From Bremerella cremea (lineage in GTDB: Bacteria; Planctomycetota; Planctomycetia; Pirellulales; Pirellulaceae): a stretch of DNA of 64,000 nucleotides. Shown piece by piece: positions 36,457 through 44,865 of the stretch (position 1 is its first letter; every line of letters begins with the position of its first letter). The notes under the pieces are model-generated. The model was not told the origin of the DNA. It saw nothing but the letters and a program-made list of their open reading frames with translations, and ran no database searches. The position numbers were made by a program, and so were the translations under genes. The DNA lies in NCBI RefSeq assembly GCF_003335505.1, contig NZ_QPEX01000037.1:1-64000 (forward strand), in the 5' to 3' direction.

Positions 36457-37935
36457 TTACCGCTTAGACCAATCCCGGCGTTGGCGGCTGCTGGGGATTC
36501 CCATCTTTTTGCGGTACTTGGTCACGGTGCGGCGGGCGACGTTGAGGCCGTCGTCTTTTAGCTTTTTGACCAGGTCGTCGTCGGAGAGGGGTTTGGCTTT
36601 GTCTTCGGTGTCGATCACTTCTTGCAGGCGGAGGCGGATTTGGTCCCAGGTGACTTCTTCGCCAGCTTCGTTGACGGTGCCGCCTGCGAAGAACTGTTTC
36701 AAGGGGAAGATGCCGCGTGGGGTTTGGATGTATTTATCGTCGACGGCGCGGCTGACCGTGGTGACGTGAACGCCGACCTGATCGGCGATTTGTTGCATCT
36801 TCAGCGGCGTGATATGTTCGGGGCCGTTTTCGATGAAGTCCTTCTGGTAATCGACAATGGCCTGGGCGACGCGGCTGAGGGTGTTTTGCCGCTGGATGAT
36901 CGCGTCGATCAACCACTGGGCGGCGTTCAGCTTGCGTTTGATGAACTCTTTCTCTTCCCGCGTGGCGGTCGGGCTGGAAAGGCGTTCGCGGTAGTAGTTG
37001 CTGATCCGCAGCTGCGGAATGTCGCGGTCTTCGGCTTGAACGACGTAGTTCCCTTCCTCGTCGATGTCGAGAATCAGGTCAGGAATCACGTTGGCGACGT
37101 GGGCGTCGTTGTAGATTGAACCTGGCTTCGGATCGAGGCGGCGCAGCTCGCTCCAGGCGGCCTGGATACGTTCGATCGAGAACCCGGTTGCCTTTTGGAT
37201 CTGCGGCAAGCGGTTGTCGCGCAGGTCTTCCAGGTGGTTCATGATCAGCACGCGCAGCTCTTCAAAGAACATCCGCGAAGGGTCGATCTGCAGCAGCAAG
37301 CATTCCCGCAGATCGCGCGCACCAACTCCGGCAGGTTCCAGCGATTGCACGACATGCAGCGCGTCCATGGCCAGCTCTTTTAATTCGTCGTCGGCATCGG
37401 CGGGCATCAAGTCTTCGAGACTGGTGGTGAGGTAGCCGTTGGAATCGAGCGACGAGATAATCCGTTCCGACCATTCGCGCAGTTGGGGCTCGATGCTGAG
37501 TTCCGATAGCTGATGTTCGAGATGATCTTGCAGCGTTTCCGGGCGCGATTGAACGTTGGCCAGGGCGTCCATGCGGCGCTCGGCGTCGTCTTCCATCTGT
37601 CCGGAAGAACGTTGCGGGCGTTCGTCGAAGGTATCGGGATATTGCTGGTCCATTTCCAGCAGGCGTTCGAAATCGTCGACGTTGTCTTTGCCTTCTTCGA
37701 CGACGAATTCCTGCTCGGACTCGGCCCGCGCTTCAGGCTCTTCCCGACGGTTTTCGTCCAGGTCGCTCGCTTCCTGTTCTTGGACTTCGAGCATCGGGTT
37801 TTCGTTCATCTCTTGCTCGATCTTCTCTTGCAAGGCGAGAACGGGCAGTTGCAGGATCTCCATGGATTGAATCATCCGTGGGGCCAGAACCTGCTTCTGG
37901 ACCATTTTCTGTTCGAGACCGAAGGACATTCTCAT
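36457..37935 (-). CDS. rpoN: RNA polymerase sigma-54 factor
   Basis: 492 residues. Region I is Gln/Leu-rich (VLAPRMIQSMEILQLPVLAL), region II is acidic (about 55-115), and region III ends with the core-binding and helix-turn-helix parts (HVTTVSRAVDDKYIQTP). The RpoN box near the C-terminus reads ARRTVTKYRKKMGIPSS. Directs RNA polymerase to -24/-12 promoters and needs AAA+ activators; none is encoded in this window. Full-length for the family. The start ATG at 37935 is followed closely by another at 37929. Confidence 0.97.
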   Translation of the reverse strand: MRMSFGLEQKMVQKQVLAPRMIQSMEILQLPVLALQEKIEQEMNENPMLEVQEQEASDLDENRREEPEARAESEQEFVVEEGKDNVDDFERLLEMDQQYPDTFDERPQRSSGQMEDDAERRMDALANVQSRPETLQDHLEHQLSELSIEPQLREWSERIISSLDSNGYLTTSLEDLMPADADDELKELAMDALHVVQSLEPAGVGARDLRECLLLQIDPSRMFFEELRVLIMNHLEDLRDNRLPQIQKATGFSIERIQAAWSELRRLDPKPGSIYNDAHVANVIPDLILDIDEEGNYVVQAEDRDIPQLRISNYYRERLSSPTATREEKEFIKRKLNAAQWLIDAIIQRQNTLSRVAQAIVDYQKDFIENGPEHITPLKMQQIADQVGVHVTTVSRAVDDKYIQTPRGIFPLKQFFAGGTVNEAGEEVTWDQIRLRLQEVIDTEDKAKPLSDDDLVKKLKDDGLNVARRTVTKYRKKMGIPSSRQRRDWSKR

Positions 37936-38026
37936 AGGAACGATTCCGCTTGTGTGGGAAGTTGCAGCGTCGAAGTTTTCGGATCGATGATGCTAGGGCT
38001 TGGCATTTCGTGAATGGCATGTTCTT

Positions 38027-38083
38027 GGGTGCCATGCCGTCGTCTTCGTCGGCATGCTCACGCGGACGAGAGCATGGCACCCG
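38027..38083. repeat. Dispersed palindromic element, copy A
   Basis: Begins GGGTGCCATG and ends CATGGCACCC, so its ends pair, and holds a 29-bp segment (38029-38057) which recurs as an exact reverse complement at 39288-39316. Lies between recR and rpoN. Confidence 0.75.
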
Positions 38084-38138
38084 TACGTTGGTACCAACGA
38101 AAAAGGCATGCTCCGGCTCGTCATCAACGATCCTGGTT

Positions 38139-38738
38139 TTAAAGTGACTGGCGACCGGTAAGGGCATCGGCCAGGACTTCTTTGTTGGCGAATTCGAGAA
38201 CGCTTCCGGCGGTTACGCCTCGGGCCAAACGGGTTAATTTTACGGGGTACTCGGCCAGCAGGCTGGAAATATGCAGTGCTGTGCCGTCCCCTTCGGTGGT
38301 TGGATTGGTGGCCATAATCACTTCGCGAATGCCCCCTTGGGCAACGCGATTGACTAAGGCTTCAATTGTGAGTTGATCGGGCCCGACTCCTTCCAGCGGA
38401 GCGATCCGGCCTAGTAGCACGTGATACAAACCAGGAAAGACGCCTGACTGTTCCAAAGCGATCAGATCGCGAGGTTGTTCTACCACGCACAACAGCGATG
38501 CGTCGCGTTGGGGGTCTTGGCACACGGTGCAGAGTTCCCCTTCAGAAAGGTTGAAACACTGAGCGCAGTACCGGACATTTTGTTTCACATCGCGAATCGC
38601 ATCGGCCAGCCCCAGGGCCTCGTCGGTAGGGACACGAAGGAGGTGATAGGCAACCCGCTCGGCGCTTTTGCGGCCGATACCAGGTAGTTTCGACAACTGG
38701 TCGATCAATCGAACGACCGATTCTGTCAGCTGTGCCAT
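38139..38738 (-). CDS. recR: Recombination mediator RecR
   Basis: 199 residues from ATG 38738 (GAAGGAG upstream). Order is canonical: helix-hairpin-helix (LSKLPGIGRKSAERVAYHLL), the four-Cys zinc motif (YCAQCFNLS to CTVCQD), then a Toprim domain (LCVVEQPRDLIALE) and the C-terminal LARGVTAGSVLEFANK. With RecF/RecO it loads RecA at gaps. It follows ybaB by 78 bases in the order dnaX-ybaB-recR known from many bacteria, so co-transcription is likely. Confidence 0.97.
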   Translation of the reverse strand: MAQLTESVVRLIDQLSKLPGIGRKSAERVAYHLLRVPTDEALGLADAIRDVKQNVRYCAQCFNLSEGELCTVCQDPQRDASLLCVVEQPRDLIALEQSGVFPGLYHVLLGRIAPLEGVGPDQLTIEALVNRVAQGGIREVIMATNPTTEGDGTALHISSLLAEYPVKLTRLARGVTAGSVLEFANKEVLADALTGRQSL

Positions 38739-38816
38739 CGTTCCATTCGCTCCTTCTTTTTTGATTTTCCTGGCTTGTTTCACCGCCAGGCGAAACAAGC
38801 TTGGCCGGGGCCGCGC

Positions 38817-39164
38817 TTACTGGCCGAATTGGCTCAGGGCGGCATCCAAGCCGGGGACGTTTAGCCCGCTGGTGACCGATTGCATCATCTCTTGGTGCAG
38901 CTCTTTCCCTTTGGCCTGGGCTTCGTTGACGGCCTGAGGAATGAGTTCCTCGATCAGGTCCTTATCGCCATCGGCGATGAGTTTCGGATCGATGTTGATA
39001 CTGACCAGTTCGCCGTGACCGGTGCAAATTGCTTCGACCAAACCGGCCCCGGCCGAGCCCTTCACACGCTTGTTGCGCAGCTCTTCCTGCATGGCCTTCA
39101 TTTCTTTGCCGACTTGCGAGGCCTGCTGCATAATGCCGGCGATATTAGCAAGGTTTTTGAACAC
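38817..39164 (-). CDS. ybaB: YbaB/EbfC nucleoid-associated protein
   Basis: 115 residues, typical length. N-terminal helix NLANIAGIMQQASQV and the KEMKAMQEEL stretch, followed by the characteristic beta part with SAGAGLVEAICTGHGELVSINIDP and the LIPQAVNEAQAKGKEL helix. Members dimerise and bind DNA without strong specificity. Located between dnaX and recR, as usual. Start ATG 39164 with GAGGAG upstream. Confidence 0.95.
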   Translation of the reverse strand: MFKNLANIAGIMQQASQVGKEMKAMQEELRNKRVKGSAGAGLVEAICTGHGELVSINIDPKLIADGDKDLIEELIPQAVNEAQAKGKELHQEMMQSVTSGLNVPGLDAALSQFGQ

Positions 39165-39240
39165 GGGCTGATCTCCTCGGTTTGGGTGTTATTGGTCCCA
39201 GGAAGTTTAGGTCAAGCTACGTGCTTTGGCATCCCAACGA

Positions 39241-39318
39241 TGGGTGCCCTGCCCTCGTCCGCGTGGTCATGTTTCCAGAGGCGAGTTGCATGCCGACGAA
39301 GACGACGGCATGGCACTC
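39241..39318. repeat. Dispersed palindromic element, copy B (inverted)
   Basis: Contains at 39288-39316 the exact reverse complement of the 29-bp core in copy A and begins with a degenerate GGGTGCCCTG end. Lies between dnaX and ybaB, so A and B bracket ybaB-recR in opposite orientation. Confidence 0.75.
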
Positions 39319-39354
39319 TGGTACATGGCATGTCGAAACGAAGTTCTCGCAGCC

Positions 39355-41124
39355 TTAGGCGTCGGGTTCCCGTACGCCGGTCACTTCCGCGTCGAACAGT
39401 TCCATCGCCCTTTGGACAATCGGTTCCTGTTCGGCCAATAGTCGCGCTCGGACACGGCCTTCTTGCACGGCACGTTGAGGTGACATTTGCGAGTTCGGAT
39501 CGCGTCCGGCGTTGGGATCTTCCATCGTCCGAAATTCGATCTGATACGCTTCACCACAAACGGCTAGGAATGCCTTTTCGAGGTCTTCCTGGCTCTTAGG
39601 CCGCCGCAGAGTGTCGACAGCCGAATTATACGTTGTAAAAAAATCAACGACTAGATGTTTTGGCCCAGAAATTGCTATGGCGTGCGATTTCCTGGCACAA
39701 TCACCGACCAAGCCAGGTAGCTCTTCGGTGATTTGGTGCCACACCGATTTGACATTCTTCTCGGTTAGAACGAGTTTAGGGGCATTTGATGGGGGAGAAG
39801 CTTCCCCTATCGGCGGTTGCGGGGGCGGTTCTGGCGTTGGTGGTGCCGGCCTGGCTGGCTGGGGACGAATGGGGATCGTGGCCGGGGCCGGCGGAGGCGT
39901 TACGACTGATTCAGTCGTTTTTTTTTGCGGTATCGAAGGGGCAGCGGCTGGGGCACTTTTCGCCGGCAAGCCACCTTCCTTCAAGGTCGCAATCAAGCTG
40001 CCCAAGCTGTCCAGGTCGTCCAGCTGGCAAAGCCGCACGACGGCTGCTTCGGTCAGCACTTGGCCGTAGGTGCTGCGATGTAGCCGCACGAGGGTGTCGT
40101 CGAGGCACTGCACGGCGGCGAGTAGCTTGGCGACGCCTGCTTTCTGGGCCAGCGCGGTCCCTTCGTCGACCGAACCAGGGGGAAGCGATTGCAGCAAATC
40201 AGGCGATCCACCGCTCCCTAAGACCATTAAGTCGCGGAACAACCGGAGAAGTTGTTCGAGCAGTTGGCCAGGATCGACCCCTTCGGTAAAGACGCTATTG
40301 ACCGATTGCAGCGCGCTGGCGGTGTCGCAAGCCAAGATTTGGCCTGCCAGGTCGACCACTTGTTGGTTGTCGGCGGTTCCTAGTAAGCGGTGGACCGATT
40401 CAACCGTGATTTCGGCATCGCCAAACGCCAGGATTTGTTCCAGCAGCGATTGGCTATCGCGCATCGAACCATTCGCCCGACGAGCGATTAACTTGAGCGC
40501 TTCATCCGCAGCCGGGACGTTTTCGGTATCGACGATATGGCGGAGACGGCCGACGATGTCATCGGGCAGAATTCCTCCGAAATCGAACCGCTGGCAGCGG
40601 GACAGAACGGTGATCGGGATTCGTTCCGGATCGGTTGTGCAGAAGATGAACTTGGCGTGGTCAGGCGGTTCTTCCAAGGTTTTCAGCAGCGCATTGAACG
40701 CTTCCTTGGTGAACATGTGGACTTCGTCAATGATGTAAATCTTGAAGCGAGCCCGACTGGGACGGACGTTGATGTTGGCTCGTAGTTGGCGGATTTCTTC
40801 GATACCGCGATTCGAGGCACCGTCGATTTCGAGCACGTCCACATCTTCGCCGGCGGTTACGCTCTGGCAGATTTCACACACGTTGCAAGGTGTGGAAGTG
40901 GGGCCTTTGACGCAGTTTAGGGCTTTGGCGAAGATCCGCGCAGAGGAGGTCTTCCCCACACCGCGGGCCCCGGTAAACAGGTACGCGTGGCCGACCCGGT
41001 TGCGCGCGATGGCGTTGCCCAATGCCTTGGCGACGCGCTGTTGACCCACCAATTCTTCGAACGATTGGGGGCGATATCGCCGAGCGACAACGAGATAATC
41101 GGGTGACGTATTTTGCTCTGCCAC
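39355..41124 (-). CDS. dnaX: DNA polymerase III subunit gamma/tau
   Basis: 589 residues from GTG 41124 with GAGAGG just upstream; the frame could begin at TTG 41136, which has poor context. AAA+ clamp-loader core: Walker A TGARGVGKTS (residues 51-60), zinc module of four Cys (NCVKG to CEIC), Walker B IIDEVHM, sensor 1 region FCTTDPE and SRC motif LSRCQRFDF. Domain III follows, then a Pro/Ala-rich linker and a C-terminal tau-like domain. Loads the sliding clamp and ties polymerase to helicase. Two SRP RNA genes lie upstream in the same direction, as in Bacillus scr-dnaX. Confidence 0.96.
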   Translation of the reverse strand: MAEQNTSPDYLVVARRYRPQSFEELVGQQRVAKALGNAIARNRVGHAYLFTGARGVGKTSSARIFAKALNCVKGPTSTPCNVCEICQSVTAGEDVDVLEIDGASNRGIEEIRQLRANINVRPSRARFKIYIIDEVHMFTKEAFNALLKTLEEPPDHAKFIFCTTDPERIPITVLSRCQRFDFGGILPDDIVGRLRHIVDTENVPAADEALKLIARRANGSMRDSQSLLEQILAFGDAEITVESVHRLLGTADNQQVVDLAGQILACDTASALQSVNSVFTEGVDPGQLLEQLLRLFRDLMVLGSGGSPDLLQSLPPGSVDEGTALAQKAGVAKLLAAVQCLDDTLVRLHRSTYGQVLTEAAVVRLCQLDDLDSLGSLIATLKEGGLPAKSAPAAAPSIPQKKTTESVVTPPPAPATIPIRPQPARPAPPTPEPPPQPPIGEASPPSNAPKLVLTEKNVKSVWHQITEELPGLVGDCARKSHAIAISGPKHLVVDFFTTYNSAVDTLRRPKSQEDLEKAFLAVCGEAYQIEFRTMEDPNAGRDPNSQMSPQRAVQEGRVRARLLAEQEPIVQRAMELFDAEVTGVREPDA

Positions 41125-41291
41125 GATCCCTCTCAACCGGCAAAAGCCTGACTAGATAGTTTGCAGCCAACCGAGGCGAAAGAGATTCGGTTGTTCACGG
41201 TGCGATCAGTTTGACGCACCAGCGGGCTGGAAGCAACCGCCCGGCTGGTGATCGCCTGACTAGCGGTGGCAACGCATTTCGCCAGGAACGA

Positions 41292-41399
41292 GCTGTCTTG
41301 GAGTGATCCCCGAACAAGGTTCAGCCAGATGTGGCTGCTCCAATTAAGGCCTTGACCAGGTTACCAACATCCCCCTAACGAGGATCGCTCGAAGACAGC
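41292..41399 (-). ncRNA. ffs: SRP RNA, small bacterial type, copy nearest dnaX
   Basis: The outer arms (41292-41312 and 41379-41399) pair. The core read on the minus strand is GGTCAAGGCC, then TTAATT, then GGAGCAGCC, close to the conserved SRP helix 8 (GGTCAGG and AGCAGCC). It has one extra A in the 5' side and an apical UAAU instead of a GNRA tetraloop. The stem sequences differ from those of the second copy while pairing is preserved. About 108 nt, like 4.5S RNA. It may be a diverged or decaying paralogue. Confidence 0.8.
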
Positions 41400-41427
41400 A
41401 TGCCGCTTGCGACGGCCATTTTTCGTT

Positions 41428-41538
41428 TCACTGCCCTGGAGTGACCCTCGCACAAGAGTCCTCCGGGTGTGGCTGCTCCAGTTAAGGCCTGACCAAGTTG
41501 CCGGATTTCCCCTTGCGAGGGTCGCTCTAAGGCAGTGA
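41428..41538 (-). ncRNA. ffs: SRP RNA, small bacterial type, promoter-proximal copy
   Basis: About 111 nt. Outer arms TCACTGCC and GGCAGTGA (41531-41538 and 41428-41435) pair and continue into a long rod. The helix 8 core on the minus strand is GGTCAGGCC, TTAACT, GGAGCAGCC, matching the conserved M-domain binding site of Ffh except that the tetraloop is UAAC (URRC type) instead of GGAA. The RNA acts with Ffh and FtsY in cotranslational membrane targeting. A good promoter lies just upstream and dnaX downstream. Confidence 0.9.
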
Positions 41539-41551
41539 GGGCAAACGACTA

Positions 41552-41580
41552 AGGTTACATCCCTAAGTGAAGATTGTCAA
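41552..41580 (-). promoter_or_regulatory. Sigma-70-type promoter for the SRP RNA genes
   Basis: On the minus strand, a perfect -35 TTGACA (41575-41580) is 17 bases from TAACCT (41552-41557) as -10. The expected start near 41545 is a few bases before the SRP RNA stem. Confidence 0.6.
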
Positions 41581-41619
41581 AGGGGCCTTGGCCAGCAAGT
41601 TGCCAATCCTCCGTAGTAG

Positions 41620-41649
41620 TAGGGTGCGTCTTGACGCACCAAGCCCTGC
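41620..41649. repeat. GGTGCGTC/GACGCACC dispersed palindrome, copy 1
   Basis: Palindrome 41623-41640 (8-bp arms, TT centre) followed by AAGCCCTGC. The same unit recurs at 42631-42660, 42964-42985 (inverted) and 54254-54285. Confidence 0.8.
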
Positions 41650-41735
41650 AATTTTGATCGCTACCAGGTGAGCGAAGCAAAGCAACCAACAAGTGCCCAG
41701 CGAAATGTTAGGCAAAATCAGTTTGCCATGTTCGC

Positions 41736-42533
41736 TTATTGCTGGTTGGCTTTTTTCTTCTCGGCTTGCTTTTGATAGCCGTTCAGGGCGAAGCGTATCG
41801 CTAGCGGAATCAGGCCGGTTGCGGCCAGGCTCAGCATTAACTGCCACGAAAGAACGGACGACATCCCTTCTTCTGAAATCGTTTTCAGGTTGGGCAGCGT
41901 GGTGCCAATCCACACGAATACTAACAGGGCCGGCAGCATGGCAAGTTGGCTTACCCACCAAAACGTCTTGAAGCTTATCGGCGACAGGCCCATCAAAAGG
42001 TTGACCAGCACAAAGGGGATTTGGGGGATCAAACGCGTGATAAACAAATAGAAAGCAGCACTTTCTTCGAGCTGCTCGTTGAATTTATCGAGCGTGTTTC
42101 CAAGGGTTCGTTCCACCCAATTGCGAAAGAAGTAGCGGCAGCCCACGAAATTAAGCGCCCCGGCCGTGGTTGAACCAAAACTAGCCAGCAAGATGGCCGG
42201 TATGAAACCAAACAGCCAGCCGCAAATGATCGTTAACAAAGCGCACAAGGGAACGCCAACGGCCAGCAGCAATGTGTAAATCAAAAACACAACCGTGTAC
42301 AACGCTATCGGATGCTGCGCTTGCAGGTCGCGCAGGGCGTTCTCTTGGGTGGCCAGGTATTCCAGCGATAAGTAATCGCGAAATTGGTAGTAAACCATGC
42401 CTGCCAGGCCAATTAGGACGGCGAGTAGTGCGACGCGAAATCCCCACGTCTTCAGCCACGGATTGGCGTCAATCTCTTCTGGCGCGGCAAGTCGATCGCG
42501 CATCTCGAAATCGAGCTCATTTTCAAGTTCCAT
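41736..42533 (-). CDS. TVP38/TMEM64 (DedA-like) membrane protein
   Basis: 265 residues with about five or six hydrophobic segments. The SNARE-associated/VTT domain lies at about 85-200, with GVPLCALLTIICGWLFGF, the FGSTTAGALNFVGCRYFF stretch and FITRLIPQIPFVLVN, the family signature of polar and Arg residues between re-entrant loops. Members act in membrane homeostasis, proposed as lipid scramblases or proton-coupled transporters; the exact job is unsettled. It is bracketed by two same-orientation copies of the GGTGCGTC palindrome. Confidence 0.88.
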   Translation of the reverse strand: MELENELDFEMRDRLAAPEEIDANPWLKTWGFRVALLAVLIGLAGMVYYQFRDYLSLEYLATQENALRDLQAQHPIALYTVVFLIYTLLLAVGVPLCALLTIICGWLFGFIPAILLASFGSTTAGALNFVGCRYFFRNWVERTLGNTLDKFNEQLEESAAFYLFITRLIPQIPFVLVNLLMGLSPISFKTFWWVSQLAMLPALLVFVWIGTTLPNLKTISEEGMSSVLSWQLMLSLAATGLIPLAIRFALNGYQKQAEKKKANQQ

Positions 42534-42630
42534 CGTGCTGTGTCCTGTCCGACCACTTGGTTAGGGGGCAAACAGGGTAACAGCAATCGGCGTGCCGAAC
42601 ATGAAAAGCTAGAGGAAGTGCAATCGCCTG

Positions 42631-42660
42631 TAGGGTGCGTCTCGACGCACCAAGCCCTGC
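42631..42660. repeat. GGTGCGTC/GACGCACC dispersed palindrome, copy 2
   Basis: Same orientation and same AAGCCCTGC flank as copy 1, with TC in the centre. Lies 98 bases upstream of the TVP38 gene start. Confidence 0.8.
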
Positions 42661-42963
42661 GAGAACGCCTTGGTTCATCATCGCGTGGCAACGCTTAAAT
42701 AAGCAGCTATTCGAATTCTTGGAACTCAGTCGCGAACGTAGGAACGTGTTTTCCCCAAGCGGAAGAATACTCGCCCAATCGCACAAACCGGTGGAAGGAA
42801 GACCAGGGCCATTCGCTTACTTGAGCAAATAGGCCATGTTTTGAGGTCAAAATCGATCTTCGCTCGCAGGCTGATCGTTCCTGCGGATGAAATGGCTTCG
42901 TTTAGGCCTGGCTCGTTGCGTTTCCACGCCGAGAGGGTAAATCAAGCTTTTTTGGCAGGATCT

Positions 42964-42985
42964 GGTGCGTCAAGACGCACCCTAC
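42964..42985. repeat. GGTGCGTC/GACGCACC dispersed palindrome, copy 3 (inverted)
   Basis: Reads as the reverse complement of copy 1 including the GTAGGG flank; lies just 3' of pyrF, 20 bases from its stop, where it may serve as terminator. Confidence 0.75.
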
Positions 42986-43005
42986 GTTGGATCGCTGATC
43001 TCTCA

Positions 43006-43932
43006 CTAAGCTTTCAATTTACCGGCGGTGGTGTGTTGTTGCAGGTCGGCGATCATTTCCAGGGTGGCGTCTTCCACCGCGCGTTGCCACTGTTTGGGTT
43101 CGTACTTCGAGGCGTACGGTTCGCGGGAGTAGGCGAAGATGATCCCGCGCGAGTTGTTGACGATTGAGCCGATGCCGTTTTCGTTGAACCCGCCAGCGAC
43201 GTCTTTCGCTCCGCCCCCTTGGCTGCCGTAGCCAGGCACCAGGAACCATGTGCTAGGCATCGCTGCGCGAAGCTCGGCGAGTTGATCGGGATAGGTCGCA
43301 CCAACCACTGCCCCGACGGCACCGAAGCCGCAGTTGCCGAGCGTTTCCTGAGCGAGTCCTTCGACGTAAGCGCCGACGCGACGATAGATGGGCTGGCCAT
43401 CGACGACCAAATCTTGCAGCATCTTGCCGCCAGGGTTCGACGTTTTCACCAAGCAAAACAGGCCAGCTTCGTTGGCGGTGGCCGTTTCGACAAACGGAGT
43501 CAAGCTGTCGTCGCCCAGGTAAGGGCTGATCGTTAAGCAATCGGCTTGCCACGGGCTGTGCGGGCCGAGCATTCCTTTGGCGTAGGCGGTTGCGGTCGAG
43601 CCGATGTCGTTTCGTTTGGCATCGAGAATGACCAGCAGACCTTTTTCGCGGGCGTACTGAATCACTTCGGCCAGGACGATCATGCCGGCAGGACCCAGTT
43701 CTTCAAAGAAGGCGGACTGCGGCTTCACGGCGGGTACGTGCTGGTAAACGGCGTCGATGACCTCGCGGCAGAAAACGAGATAAAGGCCAGCTTTCACTTT
43801 CGGATCGTGTGTCCCGCGATGATCGCCTAACAACGTTTGCGGCAGCGATTCAAACCGGGGATCTAAACCCACCACCACCGGGGCCGCCGTGCGTACAATC
43901 GCGTCGTGCAAACGATCCGAGAAATTAGCCAT
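43006..43932 (-). CDS. pyrF: Orotidine 5'-phosphate decarboxylase (type 2)
   Basis: 308 residues from ATG 43932 (frame reaches 43995 without good context). Contains VVGLDPRFE, the KPQSAFFEELG strand and the catalytic Lys/Asp array LVILDAKRNDIGSTA of OMP decarboxylase; later VPGYGSQGGG and VNNSRGIIFAY bind the phosphate. Length and motifs fit the long type-2 PyrF group. It makes UMP from OMP, the last step of de novo pyrimidine synthesis. Other pyr genes are not near. Confidence 0.95.
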   Translation of the reverse strand: MANFSDRLHDAIVRTAAPVVVGLDPRFESLPQTLLGDHRGTHDPKVKAGLYLVFCREVIDAVYQHVPAVKPQSAFFEELGPAGMIVLAEVIQYAREKGLLVILDAKRNDIGSTATAYAKGMLGPHSPWQADCLTISPYLGDDSLTPFVETATANEAGLFCLVKTSNPGGKMLQDLVVDGQPIYRRVGAYVEGLAQETLGNCGFGAVGAVVGATYPDQLAELRAAMPSTWFLVPGYGSQGGGAKDVAGGFNENGIGSIVNNSRGIIFAYSREPYASKYEPKQWQRAVEDATLEMIADLQQHTTAGKLKA

Positions 43933-44147
43933 TTCCGCAGTACCTTTCGTTATCAAAAATCTCAACGACCTACGAAGGTAAACCGTTTGTCGCAAAAGGG
44001 AAAGATGCCTACCCCGGACTAGGCAGAACAGACGATCATATAGAGCAGAATCCCCCCAGGAACCCCTATCCCTTGTGCTTTTTAGGTTTATGAAATTTTG
44101 ACAGAAGCTGGGGGGCGTGATGACGATCAGGCAGAAATCGTCCTGCT

Positions 44148-44564
44148 CTATTTCGCAACTTTGTTCTTCGCTGGTCGTGTTACTTGCTTGGCTGAAGAGG
44201 CTTTGCTGGCCTTCGATCGCTTGGTTGGGCGCTTGCTTTGGGTTTCCACTCCTTGGCGAACCAACGATTCGACCCAGGCGTTCAGGCTCATTTTTTCGAT
44301 AGCTGCCTGGGCACTTGCAGCTCGGTGAAGATCAGGGGAAATACGTGTTACAAACTGGCCAGAAAAAGGTTTGTCTGGTTCTTTGCCATGATCAGCACAG
44401 AATTTTAAATATTCGTCCACCGAGTCGTGAAAGGCTTGCTTGGTTTCCTCGACCGATTCTCCTTGAAAGGTAATCACATCTTGGGTGTTAATCACTTGAC
44501 CATGCAGCAAGCCCGCTTCTTCGTCGATTTCGACGCGACCCAGGTATCCCTTGTATTGAAACAC
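44148..44564 (-). CDS. hicB: HicB-family antitoxin
   Basis: 138 residues from GTG 44564; the GAGGAGG ribosome site is formed by the last codons of hicA, two bases away from this start. The N-terminal 60 residues are the HicB fold (YKGYLGRVEIDEEAGLLHGQV, VEETKQAFHDSVDEYL). Residues about 70-110 form a ribbon-helix-helix (GQFVTRISPDLHRAASAQA, MSLNAWVESLV) for DNA binding. The tail is Lys/Arg-rich, more than usual. Neutralises HicA and represses its own operon in known systems. Confidence 0.92.
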   Translation of the reverse strand: MFQYKGYLGRVEIDEEAGLLHGQVINTQDVITFQGESVEETKQAFHDSVDEYLKFCADHGKEPDKPFSGQFVTRISPDLHRAASAQAAIEKMSLNAWVESLVRQGVETQSKRPTKRSKASKASSAKQVTRPAKNKVAK

Positions 44565-44566
44565 GA

Positions 44567-44860
44567 TTAATCCTCCTCGACGAAAGCGAAGTTACCGGCA
44601 TTGTCTATGGTTACGATGTTAGCCGCCACAAGAAAACTTCGGACCGATTTGACCGCACCTTTGTCGGTTTCCTTCTCGGGATGAGGGCGATGGAAAATTG
44701 CCACCATATCATTCAGCAGCACGCCAATTCGTGAGCCAGCGCGTTCTTCGACAACGGCACCTACTGCAACGAACATCGACTCGATGTCGCGCCAAGCAAT
44801 GTTCGACCGAACCGGTTCCGCAAATATTGCCTCAAGCGTACGCCGGTGCTTTTTATTCAT
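44567..44860 (-). CDS. hicA: HicA-family mRNA interferase toxin
   Basis: 97 residues from ATG 44860. Begins MNKKHRRTLEAIFAEPV, then WRDIESMFVAVGAVVEERAGSR, and FHRPHPEKETDKGAVKSVR, the conserved block of this HicA subgroup. Known HicA toxins cleave mRNA through a dsRBD-like fold with an essential His. The gene precedes hicB, and the pair lies about 600 bases from the end of the phage-like block. A direct repeat next to its start is a candidate operator. Confidence 0.92.
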   Translation of the reverse strand: MNKKHRRTLEAIFAEPVRSNIAWRDIESMFVAVGAVVEERAGSRIGVLLNDMVAIFHRPHPEKETDKGAVKSVRSFLVAANIVTIDNAGNFAFVEED

Positions 44861-44865
44861 AACGA

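Noticed and set aside
36271..36561. Pro/Ser/Lys-rich plus-strand frame overlapping the end of rpoN
   Set aside because: Low-complexity, runs into rpoN antisense, and all three frames in this gap look equally unstructured.
43996..44147. Possible attachment site or tRNA at the edge of the phage-like region
   Set aside because: No tRNA-like cloverleaf or direct repeat matching the right side could be seen; the right side is outside the window.
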